A stretch of 5,926 nucleotides of DNA from Clostridia bacterium (GCA_017560175.1 JAFYOK010000310.1:1-5926); one strand, 5' to 3'; positions 1 through 5,660 are shown, numbered from the stretch's first letter. A program made the numbers and translations. Notes: generated by a model from the letters alone, not told the origin.

Positions 1-381
1 ACCTACGCCTATATGCAGACCGTCGTTTTCATTCTGATCATCGCGGCCCTCGTTCAGTTCATCGAAATGTTCCTCAAGAAGTCGATGCCTGCTCTGTATG
101 AATCCCTCGGCATCTACCTGCCTCTGATCACCACCAACTGCGCCGTTCTGGGTGTTGCCAACCTCAACGTTTCCAGCGGCCTCAACTTCATCGGTTCGGT
201 CATCTATGGCTTTGCTGCCGGTCTGGGCTTCACTCTGGCCATCGTCCTCTTTGCTTCCATCCGTGAGCGTCTGGAATATGCCGAGTACCCCAAGTGCTTC
301 ACAGGCTTCCCCATCGCCCTCGTCGCCGCTTCCCTGCTGTCCATCGCATTCATGGGCTTCCAGGGTCTGTCCATTTTCTAA
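1..381 (+). CDS. rnfA: Rnf electron transport complex subunit RnfA, 5'-truncated by the window edge
   Basis: RnfA is an integral membrane subunit of the Rnf complex, which moves electrons from reduced ferredoxin to NAD+ and couples this to Na+ or H+ translocation. The frame is open from base 1; the codons before the first ATG (base 13) encode T-Y-A-Y and continue the family sequence, so the true start lies upstream. About 126 residues are visible against roughly 190 in the family. Hydrophobic helices are visible around LVQFIEMFLKK, ITTNCAVLGVANL and the C-terminal segment. The ITTNC cysteine is the conserved residue which, with a partner cysteine in RnfE, is known to hold an intramembrane [2Fe-2S] cluster. 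The gene ends 18 bp before rnfB, which has a perfect AGGAGG site in the gap; this matches the clostridial rnfCDGEAB order. Identification is firm; the start is not visible. Confidence 0.95.
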   Translation, partial: TYAYMQTVVFILIIAALVQFIEMFLKKSMPALYESLGIYLPLITTNCAVLGVANLNVSSGLNFIGSVIYGFAAGLGFTLAIVLFASIRERLEYAEYPKCFTGFPIALVAASLLSIAFMGFQGLSIF

Positions 382-399
382 GCAGGAGGTACCTTTATT

Positions 400-1215
400 A
401 TGATGCAAACTCTTGGTTTTCCTGTTCTGATCCTTGGCGGTCTGGGTCTGTTCTTCGGCCTGCTGCTGGCTCTTGGCTCCAAGATCTTCCATGTCGATCA
501 GGACCCCCGTCTCGATAAGATCGTCGAGGCGCTCCCCGGCGCCAACTGCGGCGGCTGCGGCTTTTCCGGCTGTGCTGCCTGCGCCAATGCCATCCTGAAG
601 GGTGAAGCCCCTGCCAATGCCTGCCCTGTCGGCGGTGCCAAGTCGGCCCTCGCCATTGCAGAGATCATGGGTGTCGATGCCGGCAACACCGCCCGTATGG
701 TCGCTCACGTCGGCTGCCGCGGCGGTATCAATGCCGTTCAGAAGTTCAAGTACGACGGCATCCAGGACTGCTTCGCAGCTTCCAAAGTCTCCGGCGGTCA
801 CATGGGCTGCCCCTACGGCTGCCTGGGCCTGGGCACCTGCGTCAAGGTCTGCCCCTATGATGCCATCCATGTTGTCAACGGCGCAGCTGTCGTTGATGCA
901 AAGAAGTGCAAGGCCTGCGGCAAATGTGTTGCAGCCTGCCCCAGACAGATCATCTCGGTCGTTCGCGAGACCGAAGACGTCTTTGTCAGCTGTTCTTCCC
1001 ACCAGCGCGGCGCCGACCTGCGTAAGGTCTGCAACATCGGCTGCATCGGCTGTATGCTCTGCCAGAAGAACTGCCCCGTCGGTGCCATCACCGTCACCGA
1101 CAACCTGGCTTCCATCGACTATGACAAGTGCATCCACTGCGGCAAGTGCGTCACCGTCTGCCCCAGAAAGCTGATCGTCAAGGCCAGCGACAGCACCGTT
1201 GAAGTCCAGGCATAA
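400..1215 (+). CDS. rnfB: Rnf complex iron-sulfur subunit RnfB
   Basis: RnfB is the multi-cluster ferredoxin-like subunit thought to take electrons from soluble ferredoxin into the Rnf complex at the cytoplasmic membrane face. The 271-residue product has an N-terminal membrane anchor (about residues 5-26), then the RnfB-specific cluster motif C50-x2-C53-x4-C58-x16-C75. Four further cysteine quartets follow: C137/C141/C147/C151, C170/C173/C176/C180, C215/C218/C221/C225 and C244/C247/C250/C254; the last three have the CxxCxxCxxxCP ferredoxin pattern. That suggests about five [4Fe-4S] clusters, as in the long RnfB of anaerobic Firmicutes and unlike the shorter proteobacterial RsxB. AGGAGG at 384-389 lies 10 bases before ATG 400; the next codon is also ATG (403), which is spaced less well. 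It is almost certainly cotranscribed with rnfA. Extra cysteines at 61, 106, 124, 198 and 211 are not assigned. Confidence 0.97.
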   Translation: MMQTLGFPVLILGGLGLFFGLLLALGSKIFHVDQDPRLDKIVEALPGANCGGCGFSGCAACANAILKGEAPANACPVGGAKSALAIAEIMGVDAGNTARMVAHVGCRGGINAVQKFKYDGIQDCFAASKVSGGHMGCPYGCLGLGTCVKVCPYDAIHVVNGAAVVDAKKCKACGKCVAACPRQIISVVRETEDVFVSCSSHQRGADLRKVCNIGCIGCMLCQKNCPVGAITVTDNLASIDYDKCIHCGKCVTVCPRKLIVKASDSTVEVQA

Positions 1216-1263
1216 CCCACGTTCCCCATCTTACTCTGAGTTTCCCAAACGGAGGCATGTTCC

Positions 1264-2376
1264 ATGTATAGCCGCAGAAACTACTACAATGCCTATCACG
1301 GCCGCAGAAACCGGCGCAACAGAAAGCTGCTGATCCTTTCGATCCCCCTCTTTCTGCTGACTCTGGCGGCGCTCGTCTATTTCATTCTGCCCGAATATAT
1401 CGTATTTTCGGCCGATGGTTTCCGCTTCACCTTCCAGCAGGAAGAAGAAGTTCCCCTCCCCGAAGACGATCTGACGGCGGAAGATCTGCCGATCGTTATC
1501 GATGGCAGCCCGGCCACCACCACACCCGAGGCTGACCCCAACGCACAGGCGCAGACGGCGATCCCCTCCAAGGCCCCCGATTTCCCCACCATGTATGGCG
1601 TTGTCGATGAGCTTTCCAACCTCCTTTCCCGTACCACCTACGGCAAGGGACTGGCAGGCGCGGCTCTGGAACGCAGCTGCAATACGCTGGTCTTCACCGT
1701 AAAGGCACCGAATGGTATCGTCCGTGTCCCCATCCTTTCGGCTTATGCGACTGCCGCTGCCGAAGGAGATGATGCACAGGCCGTCAAGGAGGCCCTGTCC
1801 TCGCTGGATGACAGTGAGATCCTGCTGGCCGCCCGTGTCAGCGCCTTCTGCGACAATACCACCCCTCGTGCTTTTGCCGAAAGTGCCCTCCGTACAGGCG
1901 GCTCGACATGGCTCGATCAGAACAACCAGAGCTGGCTCGATCCCCGCAGCGAAATGGCGGTCGAGTATCTTTGCGATCTGATCCGTGCCTGCAAGTCGGC
2001 CGGCTTTGATGCCGTCCTTCTGGACGACCTGTGCTTCCCCTATAAGGGACGCACCGAGCTGATCGATTATGATGAGGAAGATAGCCCTGAAGCCCGCCGT
2101 GCCGCGCTGGAAGCGATCTGTCAGACGCTCCGCCGGACGGCAGATGGCGAGGGTATTTCCCTCTCGGTCATCCTTGAAGAAGGCGATGCCGCCCTGAGCG
2201 GACAGGTTGCCGAAGATCTGGCCAAATACTTCCACACCATCTTCGTGGAAGGCGAGCCGGACAGCGCTCTTGAAAGCGCTACCCATGGCACCGACTGCCG
2301 CATCGGCACCATCCATAAGAAGGCATTCGCCCTCCCCTCCGACAGCCGTTCGGTCATCGCAGGTTACCTGCAGTAA
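1264..2376 (+). CDS. Membrane-anchored putative glycoside hydrolase (DUF4015-like TIM barrel)
   Basis: The 370-residue protein has a short basic N-terminus (rich in R, N and Y, residues 1-21), one hydrophobic segment (about 22-43) with no obvious cleavage site, an acidic/Pro/Thr/Ala-rich linker (about 58-106), and a globular domain from about 107 to the end. It is therefore probably a type II anchored protein with an extracellular domain. The segment W224-L-D-P, a helix, then G247-F-D...D254-D-L-C-F-P resembles the DUF4015 putative glycoside hydrolase signature (WLDP...GFDeiqfDYiRFP); ARVSAFCD at 190-197 fits an earlier barrel strand. The usual DYIRFP reads DDLCFP here, so a nearby residue normally Tyr is Asp and an Arg is Cys; activity is uncertain. 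GGAGG at 1251-1255 sits 8 bases before the ATG. The gene starts 48 bp after rnfB without a visible terminator, so readthrough from rnf is plausible. The substrate is unknown; the family link is by remembered motif only. Confidence 0.72.
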   Translation: MYSRRNYYNAYHGRRNRRNRKLLILSIPLFLLTLAALVYFILPEYIVFSADGFRFTFQQEEEVPLPEDDLTAEDLPIVIDGSPATTTPEADPNAQAQTAIPSKAPDFPTMYGVVDELSNLLSRTTYGKGLAGAALERSCNTLVFTVKAPNGIVRVPILSAYATAAAEGDDAQAVKEALSSLDDSEILLAARVSAFCDNTTPRAFAESALRTGGSTWLDQNNQSWLDPRSEMAVEYLCDLIRACKSAGFDAVLLDDLCFPYKGRTELIDYDEEDSPEARRAALEAICQTLRRTADGEGISLSVILEEGDAALSGQVAEDLAKYFHTIFVEGEPDSALESATHGTDCRIGTIHKKAFALPSDSRSVIAGYLQ

Positions 2377-2388
2377 GAAAGAATAAAC

Positions 2389-2420
2389 AAATCCCTGTAT
2401 CCGATCGGATACAGGGATTT
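2389..2420. terminator. Bidirectional intrinsic terminator
   Basis: A perfect inverted repeat has 14-bp arms (AAATCCCTGTATCC / GGATACAGGGATTT) around a GATC loop. On the plus strand it runs into a T-rich tract (TTTTTCTTT), ending the glycoside hydrolase transcript. On the minus strand the 3' flank reads TTGTTTATTC, a weaker U-rich tail that can end the M56 peptidase transcript. It lies between the two convergent stop codons (2376 and 2425). Confidence 0.93.
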
Positions 2421-2424
2421 TTCT

Positions 2425-3936
2425 TTAGGGCTCGATTTCATTTCCAAGAACAAACTTGGGTTCGATGTTGTAGAACTGCATAGGATCAATGGCTGTGCCA
2501 TTCTCATAGACCCAGAAAGCCAGGCAGTCTCCTGTGACCGCGCCGGTCTGACCGGCAATACCGATCACCTGCGCATCTTTTACATACTGACCAACTTTAA
2601 CATGGATTTCTGCCAGATGGGCATAGACAGTCTCAAAACCGTTGCCATGATCGATGTGAACGGTATTTCCTGTTCCCTTATCAAAATAAACCTCGCTCAC
2701 CTTGCCGCCTTGCGCCGCCAGGATATCCTTGCTTGCAGCAATGGTGATGTGGTCAAAGTCCATGACTCCGGTAATCGGATGCACTCGTCCGCCGAACCCT
2801 CTTGTGATGTTGTTGCTGGACGGCACAGGCCAGACCCAATAAATCTGCTCGTAGCTTTCCTTATCGTAGATCGGCTTTTCTTCCTGTTCCACAGGGGCTT
2901 CTGCCTTCTGTTCCACTTCCTGTTTCTTTACTTCCTCTACAGGCTTTGTCGTCGGCTTTGCGACCTCGGCACCCTCCACGGGGCGAGCTGCCGCCGCCAG
3001 CACCATCGTCACACACAGGCAGAGCAGGATAGCAGCAGCAAGGGCTGCCTTTGTTGTTTTCTTATTTTTCATAATGGCAATGATGCGCGCCTCCAGCGCG
3101 TTTCCGGCAAAGCCGCTGGCCAGAATCGACCGCTGCGGCTTCTGTTCTTCCATCCGGATCAATGCCATGGCATAGCTGCGGCGTTGGTCCGCGCCCAATC
3201 GGCGCAGCACGGCAGCATCACAGGCCAGCTCGATATCCCGTTCGACCAGACGCAGCATGAGCCACACCCACGGCGCAAACCAGTAAATACTGACAGCGGC
3301 TGCCACCCCTGCTTTGAGCCACAGATCCCCACGCCGCACATGTGCGCTTTCGTGAAGCAGCACACAGCGCAAAGTCTCCCGGTCGCTCCAATCGGTATGG
3401 ACAGGAAGCAGGATGATGGGCTTCAGATAACCGCAGGCCAACGGCGTTGATACCGCCGAACTCTGCCGCAGGGTGATGGGATGCTTCACTTCGCGCATCC
3501 ACCATACCATCACTTCTGCCGGAACATCCTGTGCTGTATGCACTTTCCGGGCAATGCGCAGATACCCCATCAGAAACCAGCCTGCACAGAGCACCATGCC
3601 GATCAGCCACAGCCGGAAGAAGAGGTCTCCCCTCTCCCGGAAGCTCTGCGCGGCAGCATCGCTCCACTGTCCGGATACGATGGGCAATCCCTGTACAGTA
3701 AACACCGTACCTGTCCCTTCGATTTTGCCTCCCGGCATCTGCGCCGCACCAAACTGCAGGTTGTAGAGACTCAAGGGTGATTGAGGCAGTCTGGGCAGCA
3801 GCAGGTGGAACAGCGCGATGATCCACAATGCGCGGAAGGTATTTTGGGGCAGATACCTGCGCAGGAGAACACGCAGCAGCAGAATGACGGCAATGAGCAC
3901 ACCGCCGGTCAGACTGCGCAGCAATAAGGCACTCAT
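2425..3936 (-). CDS. BlaR1-like M56 membrane metallopeptidase fused to a degenerate M23 (LytM) domain
   Basis: This is a likely sensor/signal-transducing protease partnered with the BlaI repressor it overlaps (ATGA, 3933-3936). It has 503 residues. Hydrophobic segments lie near 5-25, 34-48, 105-126, 207-229 and 296-316. The M56 gluzincin site is H195-E-S-A-H199, with E236 in E236-x3-D240 as probable third zinc ligand. After the last membrane segment comes a Pro/Glu/Lys linker (about 318-356), then an M23 fold (about 368-488) with GFGGRVHP (380-387), VHIDHGNG and Y438-A-H440. BlaR1 and MecR1 instead carry a penicillin-binding domain there. The M23 metal site is broken: the H-x-G-x-D motif reads D395-H-I-T398 with one residue deleted, and H-L-H-F reads C471-L-A473-F. 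The domain is therefore probably a peptidoglycan or protein-binding pseudoenzyme. M23/M56 fusions are known; the ligand is unknown. Confidence 0.92.
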   Translation of the reverse strand: MSALLLRSLTGGVLIAVILLLRVLLRRYLPQNTFRALWIIALFHLLLPRLPQSPLSLYNLQFGAAQMPGGKIEGTGTVFTVQGLPIVSGQWSDAAAQSFRERGDLFFRLWLIGMVLCAGWFLMGYLRIARKVHTAQDVPAEVMVWWMREVKHPITLRQSSAVSTPLACGYLKPIILLPVHTDWSDRETLRCVLLHESAHVRRGDLWLKAGVAAAVSIYWFAPWVWLMLRLVERDIELACDAAVLRRLGADQRRSYAMALIRMEEQKPQRSILASGFAGNALEARIIAIMKNKKTTKAALAAAILLCLCVTMVLAAAARPVEGAEVAKPTTKPVEEVKKQEVEQKAEAPVEQEEKPIYDKESYEQIYWVWPVPSSNNITRGFGGRVHPITGVMDFDHITIAASKDILAAQGGKVSEVYFDKGTGNTVHIDHGNGFETVYAHLAEIHVKVGQYVKDAQVIGIAGQTGAVTGDCLAFWVYENGTAIDPMQFYNIEPKFVLGNEIEP

Positions 3937-4307
3937 GCTTCTTCATCCAGTCGGGCGACCAGGGCCTTTAAGCCCTCGATCTCTCCCTTAGATAGTGCCT
4001 TCTGATCCAACAGCGCAGCTACCAGTTTATCGGCAGCACCATCAAAGATCTTATCCAGCAGTTCTCGTGTTTCACTGACCTGCACCTGCGCACGAGGAAT
4101 GAGCGCATGGCACATGAACTTCGGCTCGGTGCGTTCAACGGCACCTTTGCCAATGCATCGCTTGATGAGCGTATAGGTGGTATTAACATTCCAGCCCACC
4201 TGTTCGCCTAAAATATCGGCGATCGTCTTGGCCGGAAGATCACCTTCACGCCACAGCACCTCCATGACTTTGATTTCGGAATCCTGTAATTTAATGACTT
4301 CTTTCAT
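3933..4307 (-). CDS. BlaI/MecI/CopY-family transcriptional repressor
   Basis: This is a winged-helix repressor, expected to bind palindromic operators as a dimer and to be inactivated through its M56 partner. The 124-residue product has the family layout: an N-terminal wHTH (about 1-70, with the recognition-helix pattern N42-T-T-Y-T-L-I-K-R) and a C-terminal helical dimerisation region (about 75-120, including LSKGEIEGLKALV). I chose ATG at 4307 over the in-frame GTG at 4316 because AAAGG lies 8-9 bases before that ATG and because the family begins close to this point; with the GTG the protein would gain three residues (127). Aligned without gaps to the MecI C-terminus from memory, the Asn-Phe bond cut in BlaI/MecI corresponds to A98-L99 here. 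It is the first gene of a two-gene operon, with promoter and candidate operators just upstream. Regulated targets beyond its own operon are unknown. Confidence 0.95.
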   Translation of the reverse strand: MKEVIKLQDSEIKVMEVLWREGDLPAKTIADILGEQVGWNVNTTYTLIKRCIGKGAVERTEPKFMCHALIPRAQVQVSETRELLDKIFDGAADKLVAALLDQKALSKGEIEGLKALVARLDEEA

Positions 4308-4323
4308 GGTCGACACCTTTCTT

Positions 4324-4337
4324 ACTACTGCAGTAGT
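4324..4337. promoter_or_regulatory. Candidate BlaI operator 1 (perfect 14-bp palindrome)
   Basis: ACTACTGCAGTAGT is a perfect palindrome; with one preceding base it contains the half-site TACTAC. It lies about 9-22 bases downstream of the expected blaI transcription start and just upstream of the ribosome binding site, a position where a bound repressor would block transcription. Sites of the BlaI/MecI family are palindromes of the TACA-N2-TGTA type, and the present half-site is related but not identical. Assignment to this BlaI is inferred from position. Confidence 0.7.
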
Positions 4338-4352
4338 TGTTGCAACATCTAT

Positions 4353-4381
4353 ATACTACCACCGTCTTATCTATTTGTCAA
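4353..4381 (-). promoter_or_regulatory. Promoter of the blaI-M56 operon
   Basis: On the minus strand TTGACA (plus-strand 4376-4381, exact consensus) is followed by 17 bases and TAGTAT (4353-4358) as the -10 element. Transcription would start near 4346, about 39 bases before the ATG at 4307. The -10 overlaps a half-site ATACTAC (4353-4359), and the -35 abuts the palindrome at 4381-4398, so the promoter is framed by repressor-type sites. Confidence 0.8.
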
Positions 4382-4398
4382 TACGACTATAGTAGTAT
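4381..4398. promoter_or_regulatory. Candidate BlaI operator 2 (18-bp imperfect palindrome)
   Basis: ATACGACTATAGTAGTAT is an 18-bp palindrome with one mismatched pair (4385/4394). Its right arm contains the same AGTAGTAT/ATACTACT element seen at 4353 and at operator 1. It overlaps the blaI -35 by one base on the far side and lies 11 bases upstream of the -35 of the divergent amidohydrolase promoter, so a repressor bound here could affect both directions. Function is inferred. Confidence 0.6.
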
Positions 4399-4409
4399 GA
4401 ATAAACCTT

Positions 4410-4438
4410 TTGACATTTTCCTCCCTTTCCTGTAAGCT
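4410..4438 (+). promoter_or_regulatory. Weak candidate promoter for the amidohydrolase gene
   Basis: TTGACA (4410-4415) is followed after 17 bases by TAAGCT (4433-4438), which matches TATAAT at only three positions. The -35 is perfect and its position relative to the start codon at 4475 is reasonable, but the -10 is poor, so the promoter may be weak or activator-dependent. Confidence 0.45.
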
Positions 4439-4474
4439 GATTACAAAGCAAAATCCATCGGGAGGTGCCCCTTT

Positions 4475-5281
4475 ATGAAAATTATCGATGCACACATCCA
4501 CTTCAAATCCAGCCCCGGCTTTGATGCGTTGGCATTAGCCGCAGGACACGAAAATACCGATGCCCATCTGCGCAAGATCTTCCCCGAGCTGGGCATTGAA
4601 TATGCCGTCGTTATGGGCAATAATGGCGCCGATCAGCCCCACAGCTACCCCGACTTTCTGCGCTATTGCGTAGGATTCGACAGCAGCCATTTCTCCAAGG
4701 AAGCCATGGCCCGTTCTCTCGACCATGTAGAAGCCCATCTGCGCAGCTCTGATTGTGTCGGTATCAAGCTCTACCCCGGCTACAACCGCCACTATATCAC
4801 CGAGCCCTTCTACCATCCCCTCTATGACCTTGCTGCCCAGTATGGCAAGCCTGTGGCCGTCCATACGGGTGCTACTGCCAATGCAGGCTCCCATCTCAAA
4901 TACTGCCATCCCCTCATCATCGATGAGGTCGCAGCCGACTTCCCCAAGACCACCTTTGTCCTCTGCCATTACGGCAATCCCTGGGTGGTCGATGCTGCCG
5001 CTGTATTGGACAAGAACCCCAATGTCTGCGCCGACCTTTCGGGCATCCTCGACGGCGGCTTCCATGATATCGATGCCTTTTTCCGCGACAACAGCGGTTA
5101 TGCCGAGCATCTGCGCACATGGCTGCGCTATCCCAATGCCTTCGACCGCCTGATGTACGGCACCGACTGGCCGCTGGTCAATATGGCAGAGTACATCGAC
5201 TTTGTTTCCCGTCTGATCCCCGAACGCCACTGGGAGGATGTTTTCTACAACAACGCCGCCCGGATCTATAATATTAAATAA
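4475..5281 (+). CDS. Amidohydrolase-2 family metal-dependent hydrolase (TIM barrel)
   Basis: The 268-residue protein is probably cytoplasmic (no signal peptide or membrane segment). It has the layout of amidohydrolase-superfamily enzymes of the amidohydrolase_2/ACMSD-like group. At the end of strand 1 is D5-A-H7-I-H9, the paired metal-binding histidines. G97-I-K98-L-Y-P follows, then H130 in AVHTG, H165 in LCHYG, and D231 in Y-G-T-D-W-P, the conserved catalytic/metal Asp near the C-terminus. Length is typical for compact members. Such enzymes hydrolyse C-N or C-O bonds or decarboxylate; the substrate cannot be read from the sequence. GGGAGGTG (from 4460) lies about 9 bases before ATG 4475. 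The gene is divergent from the blaI operon and shares its 167-bp intergenic region. No hairpin terminator is visible in the 29 bases between its stop and the tRNA promoter, so transcription may continue into the tRNA unit. Confidence 0.9.
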   Translation: MKIIDAHIHFKSSPGFDALALAAGHENTDAHLRKIFPELGIEYAVVMGNNGADQPHSYPDFLRYCVGFDSSHFSKEAMARSLDHVEAHLRSSDCVGIKLYPGYNRHYITEPFYHPLYDLAAQYGKPVAVHTGATANAGSHLKYCHPLIIDEVAADFPKTTFVLCHYGNPWVVDAAAVLDKNPNVCADLSGILDGGFHDIDAFFRDNSGYAEHLRTWLRYPNAFDRLMYGTDWPLVNMAEYIDFVSRLIPERHWEDVFYNNAARIYNIK

Positions 5282-5310
5282 GCAGAATTCCTTTGACGAC
5301 AAAAACCCTG

Positions 5311-5340
5311 TTGACATTTGTATAGGATATACAGTATAAT
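5311..5340 (+). promoter_or_regulatory. Strong promoter of tRNA-Pro
   Basis: TTGACA (5311-5316) and TATAAT (5335-5340) are both exact sigma-A consensus hexamers with an 18-base spacer. Transcription would start near 5346-5347, giving a short leader of about 14 bases before the mature tRNA at 5361. Confidence 0.9.
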
Positions 5341-5360
5341 ATATTAGCTATGATACACTT

Positions 5361-5436
5361 CCAGGTGTAGCGCAGCTGGTAGCGCGCCTCGTTCGGGACG
5401 AGGAGGCCGTGGGTTCGAGTCCCGTCACCTGGACCA
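5361..5436 (+). tRNA. tRNA-Pro (anticodon CGG), CCA encoded
   Basis: The 76-base cloverleaf is complete. The acceptor stem is CCAGGTG (5361-5367) with CACCTGG (5426-5432), seven pairs. The D stem is GCGC/GCGC (5370-5373, 5382-5385). The anticodon stem is CCTCG/CGAGG (5387-5391, 5399-5403) with loop TTCGGGA, giving anticodon CGG at 5394-5396, which reads the proline codon CCG. The variable loop has five bases. The T arm is GTGGG-TTCGAGT-CCCGT (5409-5425), with two G-U pairs. The discriminator is A5433, and the gene encodes its own CCA (5434-5436). C1-G72 fits bacterial tRNA-Pro. Confidence 0.97.
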
Positions 5437-5440
5437 AGGG

Positions 5441-5476
5441 AAAAGCCACTTCTTTTGAAGTGGCTTTTTTCTTTTT
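5441..5476 (+). terminator. Intrinsic terminator after tRNA-Pro
   Basis: The hairpin AAAAGCCACTTC-TTTT-GAAGTGGCTTTT (5441-5468) has perfect 12-bp arms and a four-base loop. It runs into TT-C-TTTTT, a good U-tract, and begins four bases after the CCA end of the tRNA. Confidence 0.93.
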
Positions 5477-5483
5477 CTCTGTG

Positions 5484-5594
5484 CTTCGGACGAAGAACCC
5501 ACGGCCGACGATTTATTCAATGCGTCAGCGGCCAAAGACCTGTACGCCCGCACGGGCTACACGGCTATGGGTTCGAGTCCCGTCATGTGGGGCA
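5484..5594. other. Palindrome-rich non-coding stretch with tRNA T-arm-like sequence
   Basis: This stretch has no convincing gene but is structured. GAACCCACGGCC (5495-5506) can pair with GGCTATGGGTTC (5563-5574), twelve positions with one mismatch and one G-U. Inside lie TGTA-C-GCCC / GGGC-TACA (5541-5561, GCAC loop, one bulge) and a weak GACG/CGTC arm (5507-5510, 5523-5526). CTTC/GAAG (5484-5495) forms a small hairpin just before. The right end reproduces a tRNA T arm (5567-5583) followed by CATGTGG-G-GCA in place of an acceptor end, but no matching 5' acceptor or D arm exists. It is not a functional tRNA. It could be an integration scar, a tRNA-derived pseudogene, a dispersed intergenic repeat or a structured RNA. 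Confidence 0.5.
5568..5585 (+). repeat. Second copy of an 18-base tRNA-Pro T-arm sequence
   Basis: TGGGTTCGAGTCCCGTCA here is identical to tRNA-Pro positions 5410-5427, 158 bp upstream. Identity stops before the acceptor end: CCTGGACCA in the tRNA versus TGTGGGGCA here. A 12-base inverted copy of 5405-5416 lies between the two, at 5495-5506. This pattern could be a duplicated attachment core at a tRNA integration site, but the T-loop is conserved among many tRNAs, so another tRNA could be the source. Confidence 0.6.
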
Positions 5595-5660
5595 TTCTAT
5601 CAAAATTATCGACAACCATTTCGACATTCCCTAGTTGAATGAATCATCTTTTGCTTCGCC

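Noticed and set aside
1231..2316. 361-codon open frame on the minus strand opposite the glycoside hydrolase
   Set aside because: It is a shadow frame. The plus strand has the ribosome binding site, a membrane anchor, family motifs and a terminator; the antisense product is Gly/Arg/Ile-rich without recognisable domains.
2602..3450. 282-codon plus-strand frame opposite the M56/M23 gene
   Set aside because: It lacks family features and is Cys/His/Arg-rich; the minus-strand frame has both peptidase domains and is translationally coupled to blaI.
4305..4316. GTG at 4316 as the blaI start (127 residues)
   Set aside because: The GTG overlaps the likely ribosome binding site AAAGGTG. The ATG at 4307 has correct spacing and matches the usual family N-terminus.
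4535..5317. 260-codon open frame on the minus strand opposite the amidohydrolase
   Set aside because: The plus-strand frame carries all expected metal-binding motifs (HxH, VHTG, CHYG, GTDW). The antisense frame mirrors them and would begin within the tRNA promoter region.
5518..5594. Possible second tRNA gene ending at the T-arm-like sequence
   Set aside because: Only the T arm fits. There is no 5' strand to pair with CATGTGG, no D arm, no proper seven-base anticodon loop, and GCA replaces CCA.
5459..5638. Second plus-strand frame, protein-like in places (DDLFNASAAKDLYARTGY)
   Set aside because: It has no start codon with a ribosome binding site, it begins after a stop in the terminator, and all three plus frames are open across most of this stretch, so openness carries little weight. 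A decayed gene fragment cannot be excluded.
5409..5642. 77-codon plus-strand frame starting inside tRNA-Pro
   Set aside because: It begins in the tRNA T arm, runs through the terminator hairpin, has no ribosome binding site and is Arg/Thr/Pro-rich as translated structured RNA often is. It is likely to be mis-annotated as a hypothetical protein.
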